NCBI GenBank assembly: GCA_017550025.1
Contig: JAFYLU010000002.1
Coordinates: 1 to 64,000 of the forward strand
Direction: 5' to 3'
Origin: Bacteroidales bacterium
GTDB lineage: Bacteria; Bacteroidota; Bacteroidia; Bacteroidales; UBA932
DNA length: 64,000 nt
The notes under the pieces were generated by a model, which did no database searches, was not told the DNA's origin, and worked only from the letters and a program-made list of their open reading frames with translations. Of the stretch, positions 55,606 to 64,000 are shown piece by piece (position 1 is the first letter of the stretch; each line of letters starts with the position of its first letter). The position numbers were made by a program, and so were the translations under genes.

Positions 55606-56979
55606 TCACCTGCTCTTTTCAAAATTTTCGGATACCTCTTTAATTATTCTGAAAAACTTATCCTGCATTTCAAAATACAAGTAATCATTTACATTTTCAT
55701 GGGTATGTCTGTGCATTGCCTCAAAAAATGCAAGAAAGTTATTATCGTGCTCAAACATCTCTTTGTGAACAGACAGGTACCCATATAAATCCCCATATGT
55801 AATCACCTTATACACAGACTTCATCTGATCATCATCTATTACCGGAGGATTATAATTCGGAGTCAGTATAATAAAGTATGGAGTTTTCCCATAGTCAGTA
55901 CACCCATGCAGAGAAGTTCTCCATTTAGAGTAATTGTAATACCTTACGAGTTGTTTTCCTTCGCCGTCTTCCTCTATGCTGTTTATGTCGGATTTTATTT
56001 TATTCTCTATGACTATAATGGAGTTATTTAGATCGATGCGCCCACCACTTGGATATTCTTTCGGGTCAACGCCAGTGTCTTCAATCTTGGATGCTTCCTC
56101 ACGAGAGACAGTAAACTTTTCAGTCAACTCAATACCATAATTGATGAAAAAACCTTTCCACAGAGTAAAATATTCAGGACGTGTCATGAAATACGCAAGC
56201 GCATTAGAGAACTTATTCTCATCATTCTGAATCTGACAGATATCAAAAAGGGAAACATTGCGTTGAGATATTTCATTTAGCCCCTCTTTAGAAACCGGAA
56301 CCGAATATTCTTCCCAAATAGCGCTGTCAGCAATCAATGTCTCAAATATCTTCGTATAATCTCTTTTCTTCTCCTCAATATGGTCCTTTGCAAGGTCTCC
56401 CTTATATGTACCATCCGGATATATATACTGTTTCAAAGAAGCCTTTGCCTGCTGGTATCCCTCCAGAGTGACAATGAGGGCCGACTCGTCATGTTGTGGA
56501 AACTGGGATTGTGCTGGATTGCGAAAACGTATGAAGATTCTTTTGCCGGTCTTGGGAATCAGTATCTTCCGGGCTTTATATGTAACAAATACGCTCTGCT
56601 GCTGGAAATCTCTGAAGATCTCAAAGACAGAAACACCACCGTAAGATATCCCTCCTTCAGTGCTGGCGTATTCCTTCTGCCGGGCGAGAATATCAGCATT
56701 TATGTCATTGTTTTTTGCATTGAATTTCTGGTCGGCGGAATAAACGTCTTCGAGTTCTGTCGCAAGAGCAATAACTTCAACCTCACCTGCACAATGATAC
56801 TTTACCATCAACATGTACCCCACCTTATTCTGATGAGTCTGCACAAAATCACCTGTAGAATTGAGGTATAGATAATGATTACCGTTGTCTGCCTGATACA
56901 GGTTGATTATCTCATGACCCAAGTTAGACATGAGATAATTTCCGACATACATTCTATTCAAAACGATAGCGTTCTGCAT
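55606..56979 (-). CDS. PD-(D/E)XK nuclease superfamily-like protein
   Basis: 457 residues. The N-terminal region (YLMSNLGHEIINLYQADNGNHYLYLN, then a beta-rich stretch to about 200) is not a domain I can name. The C-terminal part carries GRIDLNNSIIVIENKIKSDINS: Asp316 and E325-N-K327 fit the D-x(n)-ExK core, followed by LVRYYNY and a strand PYFIILTPN, the order expected for this fold. It may be a DNase of a defence or mobile origin, but no methylase or partner is adjacent. Last gene of a four-gene, A+T-rich minus-strand block, 21 bases after the fimbrillin gene. Confidence 0.72.
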   Translation of the reverse strand: MQNAIVLNRMYVGNYLMSNLGHEIINLYQADNGNHYLYLNSTGDFVQTHQNKVGYMLMVKYHCAGEVEVIALATELEDVYSADQKFNAKNNDINADILARQKEYASTEGGISYGGVSVFEIFRDFQQQSVFVTYKARKILIPKTGKRIFIRFRNPAQSQFPQHDESALIVTLEGYQQAKASLKQYIYPDGTYKGDLAKDHIEEKKRDYTKIFETLIADSAIWEEYSVPVSKEGLNEISQRNVSLFDICQIQNDENKFSNALAYFMTRPEYFTLWKGFFINYGIELTEKFTVSREEASKIEDTGVDPKEYPSGGRIDLNNSIIVIENKIKSDINSIEEDGEGKQLVRYYNYSKWRTSLHGCTDYGKTPYFIILTPNYNPPVIDDDQMKSVYKVITYGDLYGYLSVHKEMFEHDNNFLAFFEAMHRHTHENVNDYLYFEMQDKFFRIIKEVSENFEKSR

Positions 56980-57000
56980 TTTTGAAATAATTTTATTTTG

Positions 57001-57855
57001 TTAATCCATATCATCAAGTTCGGTGCTAATTGAGATTTCTATCTTCTCCTGATCCGGCGAGGTGTTGAGAATGAGGTTGATTGTGTGGACATATCCAGGC
57101 TTGAAAGACAAGCTATACTCAAGAAGATATGCTATTCCTCCCATTGTCACCTCAATAAGCGGAGTACGACGCTCAATATTCTGCGGAACAACCACAGCCT
57201 CGAATCTGCCAGATGACACCTTCTTCATTGTAATGGTCTTGCGGGCACCATAAGGATCTTTTTGAAGTGATCCATTTGCAAAATTCAATATAGCTGATGT
57301 CGTTGTATTATAAATATGCGTTACAATATCATCCGGTATCTCACCTTCAAAATTTTCCCCTTTTTCCACAGTAACAACACATTTTGACATAAGATGTCTG
57401 AACTGAAGGGCCACCTTTTCGTCTGCACGTACTACTGCTGAAGCTTTTGCAAACATCAGGTCGCTTGCCCGGTAGCCTTCATCCGTATTCTGATCCTGCT
57501 GAAGGCTGAAAATCCATTCATCCACAGAGGAAATGTTCTGGTATGGATACAATGCATAAAAGTCGCATGGCTTATCGCTCCAGTAGAGAGTTCTTCCTGC
57601 CGACCAGGATCCACCATCAAATGTGAGCTTCTCATTATTTATGTAGTTGTCAGCAATCTGAAGTTCCTGTGCTTCCTCGCCAAGATACTCAACTGCGTAC
57701 AAGAGAACTTCATCACCTGTTTCAAATGATGTTGAAGTTGCCTTTGATGCCGGTTTTGAAAGTTCAAAACTGATTTCGTTTGTCATACGGTTCTGCTCTT
57801 TCTGGCAACCAAGGATTGCAGCAAGCAGCGAAACAAGTATTATGATTCTTTTCAT
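57001..57855 (-). CDS. Fimbrillin family lipoprotein
   Basis: 284 residues. The lipoprotein signal MKRIIILVSLLAAILGC puts the Cys at 17. The body follows the Bacteroidota fimbrillin pattern: ATSTSFETGDEVLLYAV, WSAGRTLYWSDKPCDFYALYPYQ, LQFRHLMSKCVVTVEKG, RFEAVVVPQNI and a C-terminal LEYSLSFKPGYVHTINLIL. Such proteins build or decorate surface fimbriae or act as single surface lipoproteins. The same fold occurs at the N-terminus of the next gene upstream (57868-61518), so the two are likely to interact or share ancestry. Confidence 0.87.
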   Translation of the reverse strand: MKRIIILVSLLAAILGCQKEQNRMTNEISFELSKPASKATSTSFETGDEVLLYAVEYLGEEAQELQIADNYINNEKLTFDGGSWSAGRTLYWSDKPCDFYALYPYQNISSVDEWIFSLQQDQNTDEGYRASDLMFAKASAVVRADEKVALQFRHLMSKCVVTVEKGENFEGEIPDDIVTHIYNTTTSAILNFANGSLQKDPYGARKTITMKKVSSGRFEAVVVPQNIERRTPLIEVTMGGIAYLLEYSLSFKPGYVHTINLILNTSPDQEKIEISISTELDDMD

Positions 57856-57867
57856 ATCTCGTGATTT

Positions 57868-60800
57868 TTATAAAAAGTCCGGCCTGTCACCCATATAAAC
57901 AGGAGCATGCTGTTTACCGCTATTGATAGCCGGCATATTAAGATCATAAATCGAGGACTTGGTCGTAAGTCCCATGTCGTCATTATCCTTTTCGTAGAAG
58001 CTGCTCATATCAAACTCTTCTCCCGCGTAATCCATTATCCTCTCGACAATCGCCTGACGCGATATTGCCGAGAAATATGGAATGTTATTATTCATACAGC
58101 TTGTAGCTTCAGAACGGTATACTCCGCGTGCATGGAAGTAACCTCCTTCAAAAACGTCCACATAGTTGGAATATTTGGAATCAAATATCATATGAGACCA
58201 TCCTACCTCATTGATGTCACCGGTAAGTTCAATATTCCTATACCAGCCTAATGCTTTATATGCTTCTATTTCACGCACATGCTCACAACACAAACATAGA
58301 CATGACTGTATAAATGTATTATGATATATATATTCATCGGCAAGCTTACCAAAGCCATGTCCACCAGCTTCATGCTGAACTATACCACGGAAGTCGTATG
58401 GATATGCATCAGCTGACTTCGGACAGCATGCAACAGCAGAACCGTCTCCCCACATGTAACAGATTCCGCCATATTCAGTTGTATTCTCAATCATTACAAT
58501 CAATGTTTGAGACTTATTAAGGTCAGGATCTGCCTTTGCCGCATACTCATAGCAGATACCGAAATCAGGCGAAATGCCACTCAATGAATACTGACTACCA
58601 AACTTCGCATCTCTTACTGTATTTACAGTACCCACCCCGCTATCAGTAGACTCGCCAAATACAGCATACACATTAAAATAGTCTTTATATGACTTATATG
58701 GTTCTACTGAAAAGAAGTGTCCATAAGCCTCATATATATCGTTGATATAAGCTTCGGAAGCGATGTCCTTGGCATCATAACAATCTCCCATGAATACAAT
58801 ATTGACACCTTTGCCTTGCGTCGCTTTATGGAGTTGGATTACATCACCGTCCTGATGATCATAGTCAAACTGCTCCACCTCAAGACTGATCGTGTATCCT
58901 TCCACACCATCCAGCTTAAAAACGATCTCCCCCTCTCTTCCTGAAAATGTATCATCCCACATATAGTCTCCATTATCATGATAACGAGGAACATAGATTT
59001 CCCCCACTTCTGACTCATTCATTTCGTCATATGTAATGCTTATCTCCGCCTTACCAGTTCCACTGGTAGGTGTGACAGTAATCCAATCTGGTTTACTATC
59101 AAGAGACCAGCTATAATTCGCTGGTGCACGTAACACACAAGTCTGTGTCTTACTCGCATTCAGAGCCCTATATCTGCTACGATCTAATGAAAAATCATAG
59201 TGAGCAGCAATTCTCATGAATTCCTTCCAATTAGAATCAGACCTATACAGCTTAACTGATCCAGTCGGAACCTCAACTGTAAAGTTATCCTTTGGAACCC
59301 CATCAAATGCACTGCTTTGTATTACAGGAGGGTTAAGAGATTTACATACAATCTTATTCAGCTGATAGCAATTTTCAAACGCTCCTGTCTTGATGACACC
59401 AAGATCAGAAGGCAAGATCAAACCTTGTATCTGGCCACAATGAGCGAATGCATTTGAACCGAGAGAGATCAAAGACTGCGGCAGTTCAATAGTTCCCATT
59501 AAACGCTGGCATGCCATAAATGCATCATCACCTATTTCCAGAAGCCCATCTGGGAAAGCTGCAATTGTTGAGAATTGATTACCTGTAAAACAGCTTTTAG
59601 GAATTTTTGTTATATTTGATGGCAACACCAACTCGCCTTGAAATCCACAATTGTCGAAAGGTCCGTGTCCCCATACTCCATAACTATTATTTGGCGCAAA
59701 GTCATCTGACAACTTTAGGTTGTCATGCATAATCAGTCTACCATTAAATCCACAGTTTCCAAAAGTATAAGAATATAGTGTAGTAATCGATTCCGGGATT
59801 TTTAAATCACCAGTCAGTCGATGACAATCACCAAAAGCGCCATTACCTAAGAATTCCAAATCATCAGGCAACAGCAAATTACCCACTATCCCCTTGCAAT
59901 CGGAAAATGCACATTCTCCTATATATTTCAGAGTCGATGGTAACATTAAAGATGATATAGAGTTACATCCTTCAAATGCCTGTCCTTCAATTGTAACCAA
60001 GCCCTCCGGAAGCGAAACAGACGATAGATTACTACATTTGGAAAATGCTTCTCTACATATCTCTTTCACATCATTTGGAATTATTAATGCACCTGTCAAT
60101 AGTGAACACCGATTAAAAGCACGTCCACCAATCTTATGTACAACTTCAGGAAAAACAAAATTCACAAGAGTTGACTTATTATCAAATGCGCTTGGTGGTA
60201 TCTCATCATCACCACACATATATGGTCCCCAATGGCCGTGTACATCACAATCCGGATATAACATTTTTAGTTTACTCCAGACTTCGTCTGCAGTATTGAA
60301 GTATCCGTCAACAACTTTGAAATATTGTTTCCCATTAAAGTCACAATACACACCAGCAGAAGCTTTTACTGACACCTCCTTCAAATTTACCGATTGTAAA
60401 ATCGCCATCGAATCTCTCATAAAACAGAAATCCGCAATATTGATATTACCCGAAACCTTCAGGTTCTTGATTTTGTCGGGATTCTTTTTATCAGTCTTAA
60501 TAAGAGAGTCCAGAGTGCCAGGTTCCTCACAATGAACACAATAATACTGGCGAGCTTCTCCTTCGTAAGTGTTTATATCTTCTTTCCAATCAATTATCTG
60601 GGTATCTGCAAGTATAAGCTCGTACTCACCTGAAGGATATTTCCTATTGACCTTAATCGTAAATTTGCTCAACTTACCCGACTTATACTCATAATTCTCA
60701 CTTTTAGAGAAGCTATAATTAACTCCACCGATAGTGATTGCAAATAGTTTAACGCCGGCATCCACAGGCTGAGGGACAACAACAGCTCGGAACGAACCGT

Positions 60801-61518
60801 CACTTTGAGGAGCCATGACAATTCCAGTAGACTGCGCATCACCAATAGGAGAAACCGTACCATCACATAGATTGATCGACGCCTTACGTGTTGTACCGGT
60901 AACAAGTATCTTCTTGTCAAGCAAAGCAAAGTCACCTGCCTCTTCAAAGCCCGTTCCCTCTTCAAGTACCACATATACACCTGCCATCTTGTGACTGAGT
61001 CTTACTTTGACTGCGGCTTCTGTCGGCACGACATTCTCAGATTTTCCCCACAAAAAATCAGATGCCTCATAACCTCCAAGCTTATTATTTGATTTTACAA
61101 TACTCTGATCTTTCTGAACTTCAAAATTATAGGCAGTCACACTTGATGGTTCTGCATACGGATAAAAGGCATAAATATCGACATTAGTATTCTCATCCTT
61201 GTAGTAAACCGGATGGACGGAATTCCACTTGGAATTGCCCCCATCGAAGACATACTTTACATGATCTGCCTGATTGCCTTCATCCTGCAAAGTACCCGGA
61301 GTCTGATTTGAGTTCTTGTAGTTTACCGCATACAGTCCTAGAGCATCTCTATCCTCAAATCCCTGTGCATTTACCTTTGTTTGCAACTGGTTTATTGAGC
61401 CAGAGACCTTAATCTGAATGCTTCCTTCAGCAACCGGCTCAAAGTCCGGTTCCGAAAGGCATGAGGTCAGCATTGCAGTTATAGCAAAGCCGACTGATAG
61501 CAATAGTCTGGTTTTCAT
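57868..61518 (-). CDS. Chimeric surface lipoprotein: fimbrillin-like, BspA-type LRR, BACON and M64 peptidase domains
   Basis: 1216 residues. Lipoprotein signal with Cys at 20 (LTSC). About 30-310: fimbrillin-like domain (FEDRDALGLYAVNY, DIYAFYPYA, RLSHKMAGVYVVLEEG, FRAVVVPQPV). About 435-730: BspA/LRR_5 repeats (IPNDVKEICREAFSKCSNLSSVSLPEGL and similar, each 20-25 residues). About 785-880: BACON-like domain (YSWSLDSKPDWITVTPTSGTG) with a loop insertion. About 890-1200: peptidase of the M64 (IgA peptidase) type, with VNIVFMGDCYDA and HEAGGHGFGKLADEY (His1049, Glu1050, His1054, Asp1061). The zinc motif spacing is HExxxH, which I recall from Bacteroidota M64 proteins but cannot verify here. Probably a surface protease acting on host proteins. 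Confidence 0.87.
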   Translation of the reverse strand: MKTRLLLSVGFAITAMLTSCLSEPDFEPVAEGSIQIKVSGSINQLQTKVNAQGFEDRDALGLYAVNYKNSNQTPGTLQDEGNQADHVKYVFDGGNSKWNSVHPVYYKDENTNVDIYAFYPYAEPSSVTAYNFEVQKDQSIVKSNNKLGGYEASDFLWGKSENVVPTEAAVKVRLSHKMAGVYVVLEEGTGFEEAGDFALLDKKILVTGTTRKASINLCDGTVSPIGDAQSTGIVMAPQSDGSFRAVVVPQPVDAGVKLFAITIGGVNYSFSKSENYEYKSGKLSKFTIKVNRKYPSGEYELILADTQIIDWKEDINTYEGEARQYYCVHCEEPGTLDSLIKTDKKNPDKIKNLKVSGNINIADFCFMRDSMAILQSVNLKEVSVKASAGVYCDFNGKQYFKVVDGYFNTADEVWSKLKMLYPDCDVHGHWGPYMCGDDEIPPSAFDNKSTLVNFVFPEVVHKIGGRAFNRCSLLTGALIIPNDVKEICREAFSKCSNLSSVSLPEGLVTIEGQAFEGCNSISSLMLPSTLKYIGECAFSDCKGIVGNLLLPDDLEFLGNGAFGDCHRLTGDLKIPESITTLYSYTFGNCGFNGRLIMHDNLKLSDDFAPNNSYGVWGHGPFDNCGFQGELVLPSNITKIPKSCFTGNQFSTIAAFPDGLLEIGDDAFMACQRLMGTIELPQSLISLGSNAFAHCGQIQGLILPSDLGVIKTGAFENCYQLNKIVCKSLNPPVIQSSAFDGVPKDNFTVEVPTGSVKLYRSDSNWKEFMRIAAHYDFSLDRSRYRALNASKTQTCVLRAPANYSWSLDSKPDWITVTPTSGTGKAEISITYDEMNESEVGEIYVPRYHDNGDYMWDDTFSGREGEIVFKLDGVEGYTISLEVEQFDYDHQDGDVIQLHKATQGKGVNIVFMGDCYDAKDIASEAYINDIYEAYGHFFSVEPYKSYKDYFNVYAVFGESTDSGVGTVNTVRDAKFGSQYSLSGISPDFGICYEYAAKADPDLNKSQTLIVMIENTTEYGGICYMWGDGSAVACCPKSADAYPYDFRGIVQHEAGGHGFGKLADEYIYHNTFIQSCLCLCCEHVREIEAYKALGWYRNIELTGDINEVGWSHMIFDSKYSNYVDVFEGGYFHARGVYRSEATSCMNNNIPYFSAISRQAIVERIMDYAGEEFDMSSFYEKDNDDMGLTTKSSIYDLNMPAINSGKQHAPVYMGDRPDFL

Positions 61519-61551
61519 ATTATCGTACTTTAATTAATTTATCCTTCCTGA

Positions 61552-63981
61552 TCAGTTTGCAGTTCCTCCATCATCTGTTCCGTCTTCTTCCCAGCCATCA
61601 ACATTGAAATCGTTTTCCTTGACCTTTACAATACATGTTGATGTCATACCCAAGTCATCTGTTTTCACTGTTATAGTGGCAGTACCTGGCTGAATTGCTG
61701 TTACCATTCCATTTTCAACTATGGCAACTGTAGAATCGCTGGTCATCCAAGTAACACCTTTATTAGTAGCATTTTCCGGAGTAACTTTTGCCGTCAGAGT
61801 TCTTTTTGTACCCTTGAACAACTCAATATAATTCATATTCAATGCAACACCTGTCACATGATTTATTACTGTTATTTCGCAAGTGGCGGTCTTGCCGCCA
61901 TCCTCTGTGGTGACAGTAATTACTGCTGTTCCAAGACTGTTAGCAGTGACAATACCATCCCACACGCTGGCAACCGACGGATCGGTAGAAGACCAAGATA
62001 AATTCCTATTTGATGCATTTGCAGGATATATCGTTGTATTAAGAAATATTCCATCTCCCTCAGCCAACTCAACAGATGTCCGGTCAAGACTGACACCTGT
62101 CACCGGGTAGAATTTGGTGTTCACTGTTATTTCGCAAGTGGCTGTCTTGCCACCATCTTCTGTGGTGACAGTAATTACTGCTGTTCCGGGACTGTTAGCA
62201 GTGACAATACCATCCCACACGCTGGCAACCGATGGATCGGTCGAAGACCAAGACAGATTCTGGTTCGTTGCATTTGCCGGATATATCGTTGCATTCAACG
62301 TTGTTACATCACCCTCGGCCAACTCAATATAATTCATATTCAATGCAACACCTGTCACATGATTTATTACTGTTATTTCGCAAGAGGCGGTCATACCGCC
62401 ATCTTCTGTGGTGACAGTAATTAGTGCTGTTCCTGAACTGTTAGCGGTGACAACACCATCTGAAACACTGGCAACTGATGGATCGGTAGAAGACCAAGAC
62501 AGATTCTGGTTCGTTGCATCTGCCGGATATATCGTTGCATTAAGGAAAATTTCATCTCCCTCGGATAACTTAACAGATGTCCGGTCAAGACTGACTCCTG
62601 TCACCGGGTAGAATTTAGACTTCACTGTAACTTCGCAGGTAGCTTGCTTATAACCATCCTCCGTGAATACAGTAATCACTGCTGTTCCTGGATGGATGGC
62701 CATGACAATTCCATCGGACACACTAGCCGCAGAAGAACTCGATACCCAAAACACATTCTTATTTGTGGCATTGGATGGATATACAGTAGCATTCAACGTT
62801 GTTACATCTCCCTCGACCAACTCAACAGATGTCCGGTCCAGACTGACACCTGTAACCGGGTAAACTTTGGACTTCACTGTAACCTCGCAGGTAGCGGTCT
62901 TACCCCCATCGACAGTAGTGACTGTTATTGTGGCAGAACCAGGCGTAAGCGCAAACACATAACCATAATCATTCACTGTTGCGACTGAATTATCGCTGCT
63001 GCTCCAAATGACATTCTTATTTGTTGCATTATCAGGGGCAATTGATGCGGTAAGCGTGACAGCATCGCCTTCTGTCATTTCATGAGATGTAATATCCAGC
63101 TTGATATCGTCTACAGGATATATTTTCGGTTTCACTGTTATTTCGCAGGTGGCGGTCTTACCGCCATCGACAGTAGTGACTGTTATTGTGGCTGAACCTG
63201 GCGTAAGCGCAAACACATAACCATAATCATTCACTGTTGCAACTGAATAGTCGCTACTGCTCCAAATGACATTCTTATTTGTTGCATTATCAGGGGCAAT
63301 TGATGCGGTAAGTGTGACAGCATCGCCTTCTGTCATTTCATGAGATGTAATATCCAGATTGATATCGTCTACTGGAATTGTCTTCTCCTTCACTGTTACA
63401 TCGCACGTAGCCGCTTTCCCAGCATACTCTGTTCTCACTGTTATAGTGGCAGTACCTGGCTTAACAGCAGTCACTACACCATCCTCCACAGTTGCGACTG
63501 AATTATCGCTACTGCTCCAAGCGACATTCTTATTTGTTGCATTGTCAGGGGTCACTGTTGCCGTAAGAGTGACGATATTCCCCACAACTATCTCACAAGA
63601 AGTAATATCTAAAGTGACTGTAGCTACAGGGATAGTATGCACTTCTACCGTAACATCGCATGTAGCTGTCTTCCCACCGTCAACCGTTGTTGCTGTTATT
63701 GTGGCATTTCCAGCTTTGACTGCCGTTACCAAGCCATATTCATTTACCTCTGCCACAGAATTGTCACTGCTGTCCCAAGTAACTTTCTGATTCGTAGCAT
63801 TACCAGGTGATATTATTGGAGTTATGGTTCTGGCACCGCCTTCTATCAGTCTACACGAAGTTGGTTTTAAGGTGATTGAAGACACTGCCACCTGCTCAGA
63901 TCCTTGTTTCGTACAACAAGACATTAAAATACATACAACAAGGAGAGATATATGTTTGAAGATACTGTACAAATTCATCAT
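61552..63981 (-). CDS. Lipoprotein with nine tandem Big_2 (bacterial Ig-like) domains
   Basis: 809 residues. The signal MMNLYSIFKHISLLVVCILMSC puts the Cys at 22. Nine Big_2 domains of about 83-86 residues follow, each with the pattern VxLD..S.EL.EGD..TL.A...P.NATN.N..WSSSD.SVA.V.DG.VTA..PGTA.ITV.T.DGGKTATCEITV. Domains 3 and 4 are almost identical, and domains 6-7 and 8-9 form a repeated pair, so recent tandem duplication is clear. A short acidic tail (DGWEEDGTDDGGTAN) ends it. It is probably a surface stalk or adhesin and the first gene seen of the operon; its promoter may lie in the last 19 bases or outside the window. Confidence 0.92.
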   Translation of the reverse strand: MMNLYSIFKHISLLVVCILMSCCTKQGSEQVAVSSITLKPTSCRLIEGGARTITPIISPGNATNQKVTWDSSDNSVAEVNEYGLVTAVKAGNATITATTVDGGKTATCDVTVEVHTIPVATVTLDITSCEIVVGNIVTLTATVTPDNATNKNVAWSSSDNSVATVEDGVVTAVKPGTATITVRTEYAGKAATCDVTVKEKTIPVDDINLDITSHEMTEGDAVTLTASIAPDNATNKNVIWSSSDYSVATVNDYGYVFALTPGSATITVTTVDGGKTATCEITVKPKIYPVDDIKLDITSHEMTEGDAVTLTASIAPDNATNKNVIWSSSDNSVATVNDYGYVFALTPGSATITVTTVDGGKTATCEVTVKSKVYPVTGVSLDRTSVELVEGDVTTLNATVYPSNATNKNVFWVSSSSAASVSDGIVMAIHPGTAVITVFTEDGYKQATCEVTVKSKFYPVTGVSLDRTSVKLSEGDEIFLNATIYPADATNQNLSWSSTDPSVASVSDGVVTANSSGTALITVTTEDGGMTASCEITVINHVTGVALNMNYIELAEGDVTTLNATIYPANATNQNLSWSSTDPSVASVWDGIVTANSPGTAVITVTTEDGGKTATCEITVNTKFYPVTGVSLDRTSVELAEGDGIFLNTTIYPANASNRNLSWSSTDPSVASVWDGIVTANSLGTAVITVTTEDGGKTATCEITVINHVTGVALNMNYIELFKGTKRTLTAKVTPENATNKGVTWMTSDSTVAIVENGMVTAIQPGTATITVKTDDLGMTSTCIVKVKENDFNVDGWEEDGTDDGGTAN
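61590..63880 (-). repeat. About 255-bp coding tandem repeats (Big_2 array)
   Basis: DNA-level near-identity is visible between the units at about 62860-63110 and 63115-63370, and between stretches near 61860-62000, 62110-62250 and 62360-62480. The period matches the protein domain, so units can be lost or gained in frame by recombination. Confidence 0.85.
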
Positions 63982-64000
63982 TAATGAAGACTTCGTTAGA

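Noticed and set aside
61590..63880. Repeat array considered as CRISPR or as several small plus-strand genes
   Set aside because: The period is about 255 bp and fully coding for Big_2 domains, with no short direct repeats and unique spacers; the plus-strand frames are repeat shadows.

Overview
The window is a chromosome segment of a Bacteroidales bacterium, probably an uncultured gut-type lineage. Evidence: SusC/SusD pairs, a Bat aerotolerance operon, a DUF4837 lipoprotein, fimbrillin-family lipoproteins, and promoters of the Bacteroidota type (TTTG, about 19 bases, TAnnTTTG) in front of many genes. Genus cannot be fixed from the sequence alone.

Layout. 0-0.6 kb: the C-terminal end of a probable REP-associated (RAYT/Y1) transposase, followed by two REP-like palindromes. 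0.6-13.2 kb: housekeeping genes. These are yceD-rpmF-tRNA-Arg, typA, a GuaA whose glutaminase domain is truncated, the ruvX-def-pgm-M23 operon, the M23-dxr-rseP-DUF4837 operon, and tRNA-Glu-rpsT. 13.3-24.6 kb: a second family of REP-like palindromes, then two tandem SusC/SusD systems with a SusE-position lipoprotein between them. 24.7-29.9 kb: groES-groEL, trmH-galM, glyA. 30-38.4 kb: the moxR-DUF58-batA-batB-batC-batD/E operon, in which batD and batE are one reading frame. 38.5-47 kb: truA, then exbB-exbD-tonB-like-rluB-era-parC-aroK on the plus strand. 47-52.6 kb: recJ and a Pif1-like helicase on the minus strand, lysS on the plus strand. 52.7-55.5 kb: two more copies of the first REP-like family, then a small cluster of an outer-membrane-like protein, a membrane-anchored Ser/Thr kinase and an HTH-like protein. 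55.6-64 kb: a visibly A+T-richer accessory block of four tightly spaced minus-strand genes. They encode a nine-domain Big_2 lipoprotein, a fimbrillin/BspA-LRR/BACON/M64-peptidase chimera, a fimbrillin-family lipoprotein, and a PD-(D/E)XK nuclease-like protein.

How the genes work together. Most of the window is core physiology: translation, envelope growth, isoprenoid and purine synthesis, proton-motive-force coupling to outer-membrane transport, and DNA repair. ExbB/ExbD/TonB would energise SusC-type transporters such as the two here. The points most worth a second look are the four matching 36-bp REP-like elements beside the transposase remnant and 52 kb away, the truncated GuaA, the BatD-BatE fusion that keeps an internal signal sequence, the repeat-built surface operon at the right end, and a clamp-binding-like QLTLF tail on ParC. 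No CRISPR array, prophage or complete insertion sequence was seen.
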